From NCBI RefSeq assembly GCF_900101885.1, contig NZ_FNAN01000028.1, positions 1-64,000 on the forward strand: DNA of 64,000 nucleotides, in the 5' to 3' direction. The position numbers and the translations under genes are program-made. The notes beneath the pieces are model-generated. The model saw only the letters and a list, made by a program, of their open reading frames with translations. It was not told the DNA's origin and made no database searches. Source of the DNA: Dyadobacter soli (GTDB lineage Bacteria > Bacteroidota > Bacteroidia > Cytophagales > Spirosomataceae). Shown here one piece after another: positions 50,160 through 58,054 of this stretch (position 1 is its first letter; each line of letters begins with the position of its first letter).

Positions 50160-50330
50160 TTAGTCTTGTGATGCTTTCCTGCGGATTTGCTCAATCAGTT
50201 GGGTCCTTTGAATAAGTTCAATGGCATCCAAACGCTTTTTTTCGAAAAGAGGGTTAGTCGGCAACCCTAGTGATTTTACAGTGCGGATTTCAGACGCACA
50301 ATCGAAGATGCTTTTTTTCTGAACTTTCAT
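50160..50330 (-). CDS. Tiny 'FEKKRLDAIE' protein, copy 1
   Basis: 56 residues: MKVQKKSIFD..., then NPLFEKKRLDAIELIQRTQL, ending KASQD. Acidic-basic, no membrane segment. It is identified because copy 2 at 51665 shares KKS(I/L)FD, SEI, P(L/F)FEKKRLDAIE(L/F)I and the same position, 4 bp after a nuoN stop codon. The gene follows the DUF6934 gene by 21 bp on the same strand, so the two are probably one transcript. It is too short to be called by length alone; the conserved pairing is the evidence. Role unknown. Confidence 0.75.
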   Translation of the reverse strand: MKVQKKSIFDCASEIRTVKSLGLPTNPLFEKKRLDAIELIQRTQLIEQIRRKASQD

Positions 50331-50351
50331 TTACCAGTGCGGTTGCTTGAA

Positions 50352-50807
50352 TTATAAAGTTAGGAATCTCTTTGTTAGCAAAAAAGCTTCGTAATTAACA
50401 TCCTCACGAAATACCTCCAAACGACCATCCTTAATACCTTGCACAAGAAATTGTTCAGTAATCTCATTCAAATTTCTCGCGATGTTCATCCGGTACAGCC
50501 GCGTCCGTGGCATGGTACTTCCTCTGGCAATCAGCTTCGCATTTGAATTTTCATTCATGAAGTCAACAACGGCAATTGCAACTGTATTAAGCACCTTTTG
50601 TATGTCACGATTGTCAGTCCTCACCATATCATCCAAAAAGCCGGTATCGTCGTTCCAATCCCCAAATGCCAGGTTATACAATTGTTCTTCTTCGTTAACG
50701 AGCTGGAAGAATACCCCTTTCTGGATTCTTCCTTTACTTCCCTCGCTTACAAAATAGTACGCAGATAGATTCTCATCTCTGGTCAAGAGATAGTAATCAG
50801 TATTCAT
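50352..50807 (-). CDS. DUF6934-type protein A
   Basis: 151 residues, cytoplasmic, no signal. YYFVSEGSKGRIQKGVFFQ, YNLAFGDWND, VLNTVAIAVVDFMNENSNAKLIARGST, RTRLYRMNIARNLNEI and a final FREDVNYEAFLLTKRF define the fold shared with the two neighbours (B and C). The pattern 'SxGxxGxxxK, YNLAFGD, NxDT..VLaTVaxav, GSTxxRxRLYRMxI' is from memory that of DUF6934, a family present in many copies in Bacteroidota and of unknown function. It is followed by tiny protein copy 1. Confidence 0.8.
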   Translation of the reverse strand: MNTDYYLLTRDENLSAYYFVSEGSKGRIQKGVFFQLVNEEEQLYNLAFGDWNDDTGFLDDMVRTDNRDIQKVLNTVAIAVVDFMNENSNAKLIARGSTMPRTRLYRMNIARNLNEITEQFLVQGIKDGRLEVFREDVNYEAFLLTKRFLTL

Positions 50808-50928
50808 AGTGTCGTGTTATACTGTACGCAAAACTTTCACTCTTTGGCAGCCAGCCAGATTACTTTCACTCACGAATGGTCTAGGAGCTCGTTTTCAATA
50901 TCATTCATTTAGCTGGTTTACATAAATG

Positions 50929-51372
50929 CTATTTGCGGAATAATGTGAAAGCATCATAGTCGAATCCGTTTTTGAAAGGGCGCCACTTTTTATTACTGCT
51001 ACCTCTTAGCACAAAACGGTTCTTTATTTCTTTCAGACACTTTTGAATGCTCATCCGGTACAGCCGGTTTCTGGCGGCATCCCTTCCTGAGGCGAATATT
51101 ACCACATCAGGATTTGCGACCAGGAAAGAATCAACCGCCTGAGCAACAGTAGCGAGAACCTTCAAAGTGTCCAAATTATTTGTAACTACCGAATCATCAA
51201 CCTTTTGCATAGACTCATTCCAATCTCCAAAAGAAAGATTATAGTAACCTTCAATTCCGAAAAGCGGGCTGAACACAATTACTTTCTGAATATGACCCTG
51301 TGGTCCCTCACTCGTGAACTTGTATGTTTGGCTATCCTCCTCAATACTCAGATCGTATTTCTCCTGGTTCAT
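50929..51372 (-). CDS. DUF6934-type protein B
   Basis: 147 residues from the ATG at 51370-51372; an upstream ATG at 51408 is possible but extends beyond the family's start. It keeps the family blocks YKFTSEGPQGHIQKVIVF, YNLSFGDWNE, TNNLDTLKVLATVAQAV, ASGRDAARNRLYRMSIQKCLKEI and ends FDYDAFTLFRK. It lacks an adjacent tiny partner: the 121 bp between it and copy A hold no such frame. Divergence from A is high (roughly a third identical by eye), so the duplication is old. Confidence 0.8.
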   Translation of the reverse strand: MNQEKYDLSIEEDSQTYKFTSEGPQGHIQKVIVFSPLFGIEGYYNLSFGDWNESMQKVDDSVVTNNLDTLKVLATVAQAVDSFLVANPDVVIFASGRDAARNRLYRMSIQKCLKEIKNRFVLRGSSNKKWRPFKNGFDYDAFTLFRK

Positions 51373-51558
51373 TTGGCTAAGTGTGTGTGTAAATAAGCAT
51401 TTCGACAAGTCAATTTAACTCGATACTCACACATAAGCCACACCGAACCTGCACCGATGTACAAACGGCTTGCTAATAATTAGCAATGAGCGATTTCATG
51501 TAGGATTTAGCCGCCCTTTGTTACGATTTCGGAATGGTTGGAGTGCGATTATCGATTA
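51373..51558. other. Intergenic DNA of the DUF6934 array
   Basis: No gene, hairpin or promoter match stands out. The strip separates the B copy from the nuoN-like relic. Confidence 0.3.
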
Positions 51559-51660
51559 ACGACAGCACCTCCGGTACACTGGTCCTAGGTGTTTCTAGTA
51601 GCATCACGAATGTTGCATTTCAGCCCTGAATGGCTTTCGTGGGGATTCCCGGCGTTTTGA
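51559..51660 (+). pseudogene. Relic of the nuoN 3' end
   Basis: The last 51 bases (51610-51660) match the last 51 of nuoN (50105-50155) at 40 positions by hand count, and translate to MLHFSPEWLSWGFPAF against nuoN's MLFFSPEWLTRWISAF, including the same TGA. Similarity continues upstream to about 51559 (ACGACAGCACCTCCGG against ACAACAGCGCATCCGG at 50052) with a 2-base shift. The relic ends 4 bp before the stop of tiny protein copy 2, just as nuoN ends 4 bp before copy 1. Confidence 0.8.
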
Positions 51661-51664
51661 AAGG

Positions 51665-51844
51665 CTAGTGCTGCGGCTTGTTGTCACTGCGCAGGTCCCG
51701 CTTAGGAATAGGATGATTTTTGATGAACTCGATGGCATCCAGGCGCTTTTTTTCGAAAAATGGATGGTTGCTCACATCAGGAATAGAATCATCAACCGGT
51801 ATTTCGGATATATTATCGAACAGGCTCTTACGCTTGGGCTCCAT
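51665..51844 (-). CDS. Tiny 'FEKKRLDAIE' protein, copy 2
   Basis: 59 residues: MEPKRKSLFDNISEIPVDD..., NHPFFEKKRLDAIEFIKNHP, ending DNKPQH. It shares with copy 1 the KS(L/I)FD start, SEI, and the FEKKRLDAIE block, while the linker differs. Its start lies inside the 3' end of truncated DUF6934 copy C (73-bp overlap in another frame). Still an intact frame, so possibly functional with a partner elsewhere. Confidence 0.75.
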   Translation of the reverse strand: MEPKRKSLFDNISEIPVDDSIPDVSNHPFFEKKRLDAIEFIKNHPIPKRDLRSDNKPQH

Positions 51845-52179
51845 AGCGGTGTAGTTTTGTTTATTTCAAATTTAACTCTCACGAGCGTGCTTCCTGTCGC
51901 AAATACCGATGCACCAGGATGGTCTGTCATAAAGTGAAACGCTGCCGTCGCAACAGTAGCCAAAATAACCTGAGTGTCTCCATTGTTGGATACCGCCCGG
52001 TCATCAATGAGTTCCGAATTCAATGCTGAATCTCCGAACGCCAGATTATAAAGCTGTTCTTCATAATTGATGAGCTGAAACTTAATAACCTTCCTGACAA
52101 ATCCATTTGGTCCCGTGCTCCAAAAACTGTAAGACTTTAAATTTCTCGTTTTCGACAGAGAATAGGTGTGTAACTCCAT
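51772..52179 (-). pseudogene. DUF6934-type copy C, 3'-truncated
   Basis: 135 residues from the ATG at 52177-52179. The family blocks are kept as far as YSFWSTGPNGFVRKVIKFQ, YNLAFGDSALN, SNNGDTQVILATVATAAFHF and FATGSTLVRVKFE. After INKTT the sequence no longer matches: it reads out of frame through the 5' part of tiny copy 2 and stops. The RLYRM and final FDYDAF parts (about 45 residues) are gone. A deletion that removed the gene end and fused it to the tiny gene explains this. Probably not functional. Confidence 0.7.
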
Positions 52180-52214
52180 AGTGGTGTATAACAATATTCC
52201 ATATAACTTCTCTA

Positions 52215-53075
52215 TCATCTAACCGCCCTCACCACAAACCCCTCCTTCCTCAGCAAGGCGATAACTCCCCGCTCCCCTCCCAAATGCGCGGCGCCGACGG
52301 CGAAAAAGGTGGGTTTCGCGCTGGCGATCCGGCGTATGCGGGGGATCCATTTCTGGTTGCGGGCGAAGAGCATTACTTGCTCGTTCCCTTCCATTCCGAA
52401 TTCGCTTTTCAGCGTCATCCCGTAGAGTTCGTTGATGTTTTGTGACTTGTATAATGCAACAAGGCTTTCAAACTCCTTTTTAGCGGAAGGCAGGCTATCG
52501 ATCAGCGTCAGGAGCATTTTGGCCTGGTCCTTGTAAGGGATCGTATCGAAAATGGCCATTTGCTCTTCGAGGGTTTCAATGCCTATCACCTCAGACTTTT
52601 GCTTACCTGCCAGTTCCACCAATGCCATTTCGTACGACTGTGGCTGGCAATCGAGCACCGCATTGAACAACGGCCCCATCAGCACAAACGGCTTCGCCCG
52701 CTCGAACATGGCCAGACCTACATGTACCGAATCTTTGAAAAAACGGTCGAGCCGCTGGTATTCCTGCTCGGTAACGAGCTTTTTCAACTCGTTACCGGCA
52801 GTCATATTCATCGTTTTCATCATCCCGGCCATCATACCCGGGTCGTCCATGTCCATTTCCAGCGCCACCTGTTGCGTGCGCGAGAGCGTACTTTTGAGGG
52901 AATCGCTGAGCGAAAAGTCGGTTGGACAAATGAGGTGAATGGTGCCAAACAAATAAGAAGGTTTTGCCAACCCGCGGCCGCTGATTTCCCAAAGCAGCGA
53001 ATTCTCCGCCGGCACCTGCGCCCGCGAAACCGCACCAAACGCACAAAAAATCAGCAACAACAAAACCCGTTTCAT
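52215..53075 (-). CDS. TraB/GumN-family secreted protein
   Basis: 286 residues, signal peptide ending SRAQ. LLWEISGRGLAKPSYLFGTIHLICP carries the first family motif (GTIH near 43-46), QVALEMDMDDP the glutamate after it, EVIGIETLEEQMAIFDTIP the second motif with Glu and Gln, and FAVGAAHLGGERGVIALLRKEGF near the end the GAAHLxGxxG motif. These resemble the EreA-Tiki metal-dependent protease fold. In Bacteroidota the proteins are predicted envelope proteases of unknown substrate. Confidence 0.9.
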   Translation of the reverse strand: MKRVLLLLIFCAFGAVSRAQVPAENSLLWEISGRGLAKPSYLFGTIHLICPTDFSLSDSLKSTLSRTQQVALEMDMDDPGMMAGMMKTMNMTAGNELKKLVTEQEYQRLDRFFKDSVHVGLAMFERAKPFVLMGPLFNAVLDCQPQSYEMALVELAGKQKSEVIGIETLEEQMAIFDTIPYKDQAKMLLTLIDSLPSAKKEFESLVALYKSQNINELYGMTLKSEFGMEGNEQVMLFARNQKWIPRIRRIASAKPTFFAVGAAHLGGERGVIALLRKEGFVVRAVR

Positions 53076-53101
53076 ATTTGAATTATTAAGTTTTTAAAAC
53101 A

Positions 53102-53165
53102 CCTTCCTCCCCCTTATTCCATCCTCCCTTTCCTCCATCCTCCCCTTCCTCCATCCTCCCCAAAA
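53102..53165. repeat. Polypyrimidine tract with CCTCCATCCTCCCC repeats
   Basis: CCTTCCTCC, CCCTTATT, then TTCC/ATCCTCC units (CCATCCTCC three times at about 53119, 53134 and 53151) up to CCCC. The complementary strand has four or more runs of two to five G (GGGGAGGATGGAGG type), a possible G-quadruplex. A shorter cousin lies at 32990-33025. Both sit between 3' gene ends. Confidence 0.6.
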
Positions 53166-53167
53166 AC

Positions 53168-54763
53168 CTACTCCTTATGACTATCCACCACAATCCGCTC
53201 ATCGCGGTTCACCAATTCCCAGGCGGTATGAAACACTAATTTCACGATCCCCGATTGCTTGTCGAACAGTATTTTCTCAACGTCGTCGCCCGGCCGGTGG
53301 TAATCCTCATGAACGCCGGTGAAATAGAAAATGACCGGGACGCCCATTTTGGCAAAATTGTAGTGGTCGGAGCGGTAGTAGAAGCGGTTCGGGTCTTTGG
53401 GGTCGTTGAAAGTATAATCGAGCTTGAAATTGACGTACTTCTTGTTGGCTTCCTCCCCGATTTCGTGCAGCTTCGACGATAGCTTATCCGAGCCGATCAC
53501 GTAAACATAATTCGGGTCATTCTTGTGTGCTTCATCCACGCGGCCGATCATATCGATATTCAAGTCAGCAATCGTGTTTTTGAGTGGTAACAATGGATTT
53601 TCAGAGTAATATTCCGAACCGAAAAGACCCTTTTCTTCGCCGGTAACATTCAGGAAGAGAATGCTTCTTCTCGGCCCCTTACCTTCGGCCTTTGCCTTGC
53701 TGAATGCTTCCGCCAGTTCCAGCAACGATACCGTGCCCGAACCATCGTCGTCGGCGCCGTTATTGATTTCGCCGTTTTCGGAAATACCGATGTGGTCCAA
53801 ATGCGCGCTGATCACCAGTACCTCCTCTTTTTTGTCGGTGCCTTCCATGAATGCAGCCACATTCTCGGTATCGATGGTTTCGCTCACGCGGCCAACTTTC
53901 AATGAAACTGTGCCTGTAAAGTCCTTCGAAGCCGGTTTGCCCGATTTATCGATCTCGGATTTCAATTTGTTCAGTTTGGAAACCGAGGTTCCCAATATCT
54001 CCGCCGCCACTTTACCCGAAACGACAAATGCGGCTGTTCCTGCCGGATTTTCCTGCACGGGCTTCAATGTGGGAGCGCTGAAACGGCGTGCCATCACCGC
54101 GCGCTGACGTATTTCCTTGTCCAGATCTTCGCCCGTTTTATCGGTAATAATGAATACATATTTCGCACCTTTTTCGCGGGCCAGTTTCGCTTTGACCTGC
54201 CACGAAACCGGGCCACTCCATTTGCTTTTCTCAGAATTGCCGCTGATCAGATACTTCCCGCCCGAAGTTTTGGGCTCGTCGTCGAAGAGAACGACCGATT
54301 TGCCTTTGACGTCGACGTTGGTATAGTCGTTGTAATTTCCATCCTCAATGCCATAACCGGCTGTAACGAGATCGGTACTAATCTCTTCGGGAACATCCAG
54401 CAAGCCATTCAGATAAAAATCCTTATTGAATTCATACTTCTTGCCATTTGCCTTCACATACACCTCGCCCCAGCTGCGCTTGTACAATTTGTATTTCTGC
54501 AAATAGCTCTTGGAGCCGTCGGCATAAGTTGCAATGGGTTGCAATCCGTATTCTTTGTAGTATTTCGAAACGTACTCCGCCGCCTTCTTCTGGCCAGGCG
54601 AGCCGGTATCACGGCCTTCGAGACTGTCGGAAGCGATAATGACTAAATGCTTTTTAAGATCGGATGGGGTAATGCTTGCTGCATATTTGGCTGCGTCGTC
54701 TTGTGCTAATGCCAAAGTATTGATAGACAGGAATAATCCAGCCAGTAGGTTTTTGTTCATCAT
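53168..54763 (-). CDS. Secreted M28-family zinc aminopeptidase with PA-domain insertion
   Basis: 531 residues, signal peptide ending LALAQ. ASDSLEGRDTGSPGQKKAAEYVSKYY at about 40-65 opens the peptidase, a protease-associated domain lies in about 100-290, and the catalytic part carries the two-zinc ligands VISAHLDHIG (His), NNGADDDGSGTVSLLELA (Asp), NVTGEEKGLFGSEYY (Glu, Glu), NIDMIGR (Asp) and TGVHEDYHRPGDD (His). Releases amino acids from peptides. The first two codons are both ATG. Confidence 0.92.
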   Translation of the reverse strand: MMNKNLLAGLFLSINTLALAQDDAAKYAASITPSDLKKHLVIIASDSLEGRDTGSPGQKKAAEYVSKYYKEYGLQPIATYADGSKSYLQKYKLYKRSWGEVYVKANGKKYEFNKDFYLNGLLDVPEEISTDLVTAGYGIEDGNYNDYTNVDVKGKSVVLFDDEPKTSGGKYLISGNSEKSKWSGPVSWQVKAKLAREKGAKYVFIITDKTGEDLDKEIRQRAVMARRFSAPTLKPVQENPAGTAAFVVSGKVAAEILGTSVSKLNKLKSEIDKSGKPASKDFTGTVSLKVGRVSETIDTENVAAFMEGTDKKEEVLVISAHLDHIGISENGEINNGADDDGSGTVSLLELAEAFSKAKAEGKGPRRSILFLNVTGEEKGLFGSEYYSENPLLPLKNTIADLNIDMIGRVDEAHKNDPNYVYVIGSDKLSSKLHEIGEEANKKYVNFKLDYTFNDPKDPNRFYYRSDHYNFAKMGVPVIFYFTGVHEDYHRPGDDVEKILFDKQSGIVKLVFHTAWELVNRDERIVVDSHKE

Positions 54764-55070
54764 GAGGTTTAATGGTCATTCAATCCTCACAAATTAACGA
54801 AACGTGTGGGCGAATGCAAAATGCGACGGTTGGCTCATTGGAGATTGCCGCCTTCTGACATTTCATTTCCCCTTTTTGCACTTCTTTTAGTTTAAAGGCT
54901 CTTTTTCACGGGATAACAATTAATTAATTGTAAAATACTGTTATTCAGAGGAAAACTATGTACCTTTGCACCCTGTTTGGCCAGATTACATCCAGACAAA
55001 AGCCAAATCGGTCCTGACACGCATTCGCAGCATTTCGTAGCAGTACCGTAAACAACTGATCCATAAAACA
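54764..55070. other. Intergenic region between the M28 peptidase gene and typA, with the typA promoter
   Basis: TACCTTTG at 54961-54968, exact TAnnTTTG, with weak upstream support (TGTTA about 20 bp before). Predicted leader of about 97 nt to typA. The rest is AT-rich with no gene. Confidence 0.4.
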
Positions 55071-56885
55071 ATGCAAGCCATTCGTAACATCGCAATTATT
55101 GCGCACGTTGACCACGGTAAAACGACTTTGGTCGACAAAATCATCCACGCGTCAAAGCTGTTTCGCGACAATCAGGAATTCGACGACCTGATCCTCGACA
55201 ACAACGATCTGGAACGTGAGCGTGGGATTACAATTGTTTCCAAAAACGTATCGGTGCGTTACAAAGATGTGAAAATCAATGTAATTGATACACCAGGTCA
55301 CGCAGACTTCGGTGGTGAGGTGGAACGCGTACTTAAAATGGCGGATGGTGTGTTGTTGCTCGTAGATGCATTCGAAGGCCCGATGCCGCAAACCCGTTTC
55401 GTACTTGGCAAGGCGATCGGTCTTGGTTTGAAACCAATCGTGGTTGTTAACAAAGTAGATAAAGAAAACTGCCGCCCGGAAGAAGTTCAGGAGAATGTAT
55501 TCGACCTGATGTTCAACCTTGGCGCTACCGAAGACCAGCTCGACTTCGTAACGGTTTACGGATCGTCGAAACAAGGCTGGATGGGTCCGGACTGGCAGAA
55601 ACCAACCGAAGATATTACTTTCCTGCTGGATACCATTATCGAGCAAATCCCTGCTCCTGTTATCCCCGAGGGTAACCTGCAAATGCAGATCACTTCACTC
55701 GACTACAATGCATTCGTTGGCCGTATCGCCATCGGTCGTGTAAAAAGAGGAACGATCAAGGAAGGATCTACCGTGACGCTTTGCAAAGCTGGCGGTGTGA
55801 TGAAAAAAGTGAAAATCAAAGAAGTGCAGCTTTTCGAAGGTTTGGGTAAATCCAAAGTGAGCGAAGTGGGCGCAGGCGATATTTGTGCTGTAACAGGCAT
55901 TGAAGATTTCGAAATCGGTGATACTATCGCTGATGCCGAAAACCCTGAGGCATTGCCACGTATCGCTGTGGATGAGCCTACGATGAACATGCTCTTCACG
56001 ATCAACAACTCGCCGTTCTTCGGTAAAGAAGGTAAATTCGTTACCTCACGCCACATCCGCGACAGGTTGTTGAAAGAAACTGAGAAAAACCTCGCATTGC
56101 GCGTGGAAAATACTGATACTGAGGACAAATTCCTGGTTTATGGCCGTGGTATCCTCCACTTGTCGGTATTGATCGAAACCATGCGTCGTGAAGGTTACGA
56201 ATTGCAGGTAGGTCAGCCACAGGTATTGTACAAAGAAGACGAAAATGGCCAGCGCCTCGAACCAATCGAAACGCTTGTTGTGGACGTACCGGAAGAAACT
56301 GCCGGAAAAGTGATCGAATTGGCTACGCAGCGTAAAGGCGAGCTTTTGATCATGGAACCGAAAGGCGATTTGCAACACCTTGAATTCGAAATCCCTTCAC
56401 GCGGATTGATCGGTCTTCGTTCGAACGTTTTGACCGCAACACAAGGTGAAGCCGTAATGACGCACCGTTTCAAAAGCTTCGAGCCATTCCGCGGACCAAT
56501 CCCGGGCCGTCAGAACGGATCGATCATCTCGAAAAACACAGGTCCTGCAACCGGTTATACCCTGGATAAACTGCAAGATCGCGGACGTTTCTTCGTCGAT
56601 CCGGGCGATGAAATCTACGGTGGCCAGGTAGTAGGCGAGCACAACCGTCCTAACGACATCGTGGTTAACCTGCAAGAAGCGAAAAAACTGACCAACATGC
56701 GTGCTTCCGGCTCGGACGACGGTCTGCGTATCGCTCCGAAAATCAACTTCTCTCTGGAAGAATCAATGGAATACATCCAGAAAGACGAATACCTCGAAGT
56801 TACCCCGCAAAACATGCGTATGCGGAAGATATACCTGGACGAGAACGAGCGCAAGCGCTACGCGTCCAAACTGGAAATGGCTTAA
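55071..56885 (+). CDS. typA: Ribosome-associated GTPase TypA/BipA
   Basis: 604 residues. G1 AHVDHGKTTLVDKI starts at residue 9, then the switch I ERERGITIVSKNV, G3 DTPGHADFGGE, G4 NKVDKENCRPEE, and the BipA-type C-terminal domain with QRKGELLIMEPKGDLQHLEFEIPSRGLIGLRSNVLTATQGEAVMTHRF. It binds ribosomes and is needed for growth at low temperature and other stresses in other bacteria. Own promoter, strong terminator. Confidence 0.95.
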   Translation: MQAIRNIAIIAHVDHGKTTLVDKIIHASKLFRDNQEFDDLILDNNDLERERGITIVSKNVSVRYKDVKINVIDTPGHADFGGEVERVLKMADGVLLLVDAFEGPMPQTRFVLGKAIGLGLKPIVVVNKVDKENCRPEEVQENVFDLMFNLGATEDQLDFVTVYGSSKQGWMGPDWQKPTEDITFLLDTIIEQIPAPVIPEGNLQMQITSLDYNAFVGRIAIGRVKRGTIKEGSTVTLCKAGGVMKKVKIKEVQLFEGLGKSKVSEVGAGDICAVTGIEDFEIGDTIADAENPEALPRIAVDEPTMNMLFTINNSPFFGKEGKFVTSRHIRDRLLKETEKNLALRVENTDTEDKFLVYGRGILHLSVLIETMRREGYELQVGQPQVLYKEDENGQRLEPIETLVVDVPEETAGKVIELATQRKGELLIMEPKGDLQHLEFEIPSRGLIGLRSNVLTATQGEAVMTHRFKSFEPFRGPIPGRQNGSIISKNTGPATGYTLDKLQDRGRFFVDPGDEIYGGQVVGEHNRPNDIVVNLQEAKKLTNMRASGSDDGLRIAPKINFSLEESMEYIQKDEYLEVTPQNMRMRKIYLDENERKRYASKLEMA

Positions 56886-56909
56886 TCCAAGCCCGACATT
56901 CCAAACCCG

Positions 56910-56942
56910 AAAAGGAGGCAATTTTTTGCCTCCTTTTTTATT
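56910..56942 (+). terminator. Terminator after typA
   Basis: AAAAGGAGGCAA (56910-56921) pairs with TTGCCTCCTTTT (from about 56926), followed by TTTATTTT. It also serves as a possible end for the convergent gene. Confidence 0.9.
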
Positions 56943-56950
56943 TTATTTTG

Positions 56951-57640
56951 TTAATTCACCCCACAGTTCATCGAACAAACATCGAAACTCGCAAATGCTG
57001 TACTCTCGCAATTGAAATAGGCCCCGACTACAAAAACCAATCCGTCCGCCCTAACCATTCCGACTGAAATAGCGCCTGCTACCAAAGTTGCTCCTATCTC
57101 CAAGGCCAGCTCGTTTTCACAAGATTCCATATCGGTATTCAATTGCCGGCGGCACAGCTTCGCACATTCGGGTATTTTTTGGGTACCAAACCGATTTTGA
57201 TAGATTTTCTCGGTTATTTTCCTAGCAACAAGTTTGGAAATACGTTCCATATCCAGGTTTTGATCCTCGACGGACTTCGACAGATCGCGGTAATGCGGAA
57301 AACTCCTTACCAAGACTCCGCCATTTCCTCCCAGACCGTTTATAGCCCGGTTTAATTCCCGGTCACTCTGCGCGTCTCGCAAGGCATTTAATTCTTGCTC
57401 GGTCAGAGAATATGTCTTGTTTCTTTGGATCAGGTTTTCTTTAACAAACCACACGTACTCGGTTAAAAGCCTTACCAACTCTTCTTCGGTGCGGCCGGAT
57501 GCTTTCAATGTGATGAATTCAGGAGCCAGACTATCCGCCGCTGCATTGTTAACGGGGATCGTATTCCTCTTCTCATTGCAGGATATTACTATGCTGGCAA
57601 TCAGCACCAATAAACTGGTGAAAGTGAAAAATCTTATCAT
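56951..57640 (-). CDS. Cys-rich putative lipoprotein of unknown function
   Basis: 229 residues; signal with lipobox VISC (Cys21), so lipid-anchored. The mature part is helical (SGRTEEELVRLLTEYVWFVKENLIQ, SLTEQELNALRDAQSDRELNRAINGLGGN), then EDQNLDMERISKLVARKITEKIYQ. The C-terminal 60 residues hold six Cys (ECAKLCRR, MESCENELALEIGATLVAGAISVG, YFNCESTAFASFDVCSMNCG), with a short hydrophobic Gly/Ala-rich stretch like a membrane or core helix. Not recognised as any family. Convergent with typA. Confidence 0.65.
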   Translation of the reverse strand: MIRFFTFTSLLVLIASIVISCNEKRNTIPVNNAAADSLAPEFITLKASGRTEEELVRLLTEYVWFVKENLIQRNKTYSLTEQELNALRDAQSDRELNRAINGLGGNGGVLVRSFPHYRDLSKSVEDQNLDMERISKLVARKITEKIYQNRFGTQKIPECAKLCRRQLNTDMESCENELALEIGATLVAGAISVGMVRADGLVFVVGAYFNCESTAFASFDVCSMNCGVN

Positions 57641-58054
57641 GCGGGTAGTGATTTAGATCTAACGTCCTCGACAAATTATCTCTAAACCACTACAAAATTG
57701 CTTGATATCTTCCGCTAACCAGCCAGAGGCACAGTCCGTTTTTTTAACGGCAATTATATTAGGGCTATAATTCTTTTCTCCTGCTTAGTCACCTAAATTC
57801 TTGCCTCATTTTCATTTTTCCTGCATTTCAACTTTTCCCCTGATCCTGCCAGAAAATTTGGGATTCATGCCAAAACCTGTGGTATAATTCTAATGTTTGT
57901 CACTCCTCTGAAACATTCTACTCTAATGATACTTTATTACTATTTCAAGAAATTTTAGTTTTTTGCTTTTATAATAACAAATAGCGTAGTTTGTATTGTT
58001 AGCGCAGTCATTTTTATCTAACTATTTAAATATCAACATTTTAAAGATCAAATA
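57641..58054. other. Intergenic region before gdhA
   Basis: No gene. AT-rich, with TTTTG at 57961-57965 and TAGTTTG at about 57987, a -33/-7-like pair missing one base. Beyond this nothing stands out in 414 bp. Confidence 0.3.

Noticed and set aside
50808..50928. A third tiny FEKKRLDAIE gene expected between DUF6934 copies A and B
   Set aside because: Both strands were read in the 121-bp gap; no frame with the motif is present, so copy B appears to lack a partner.
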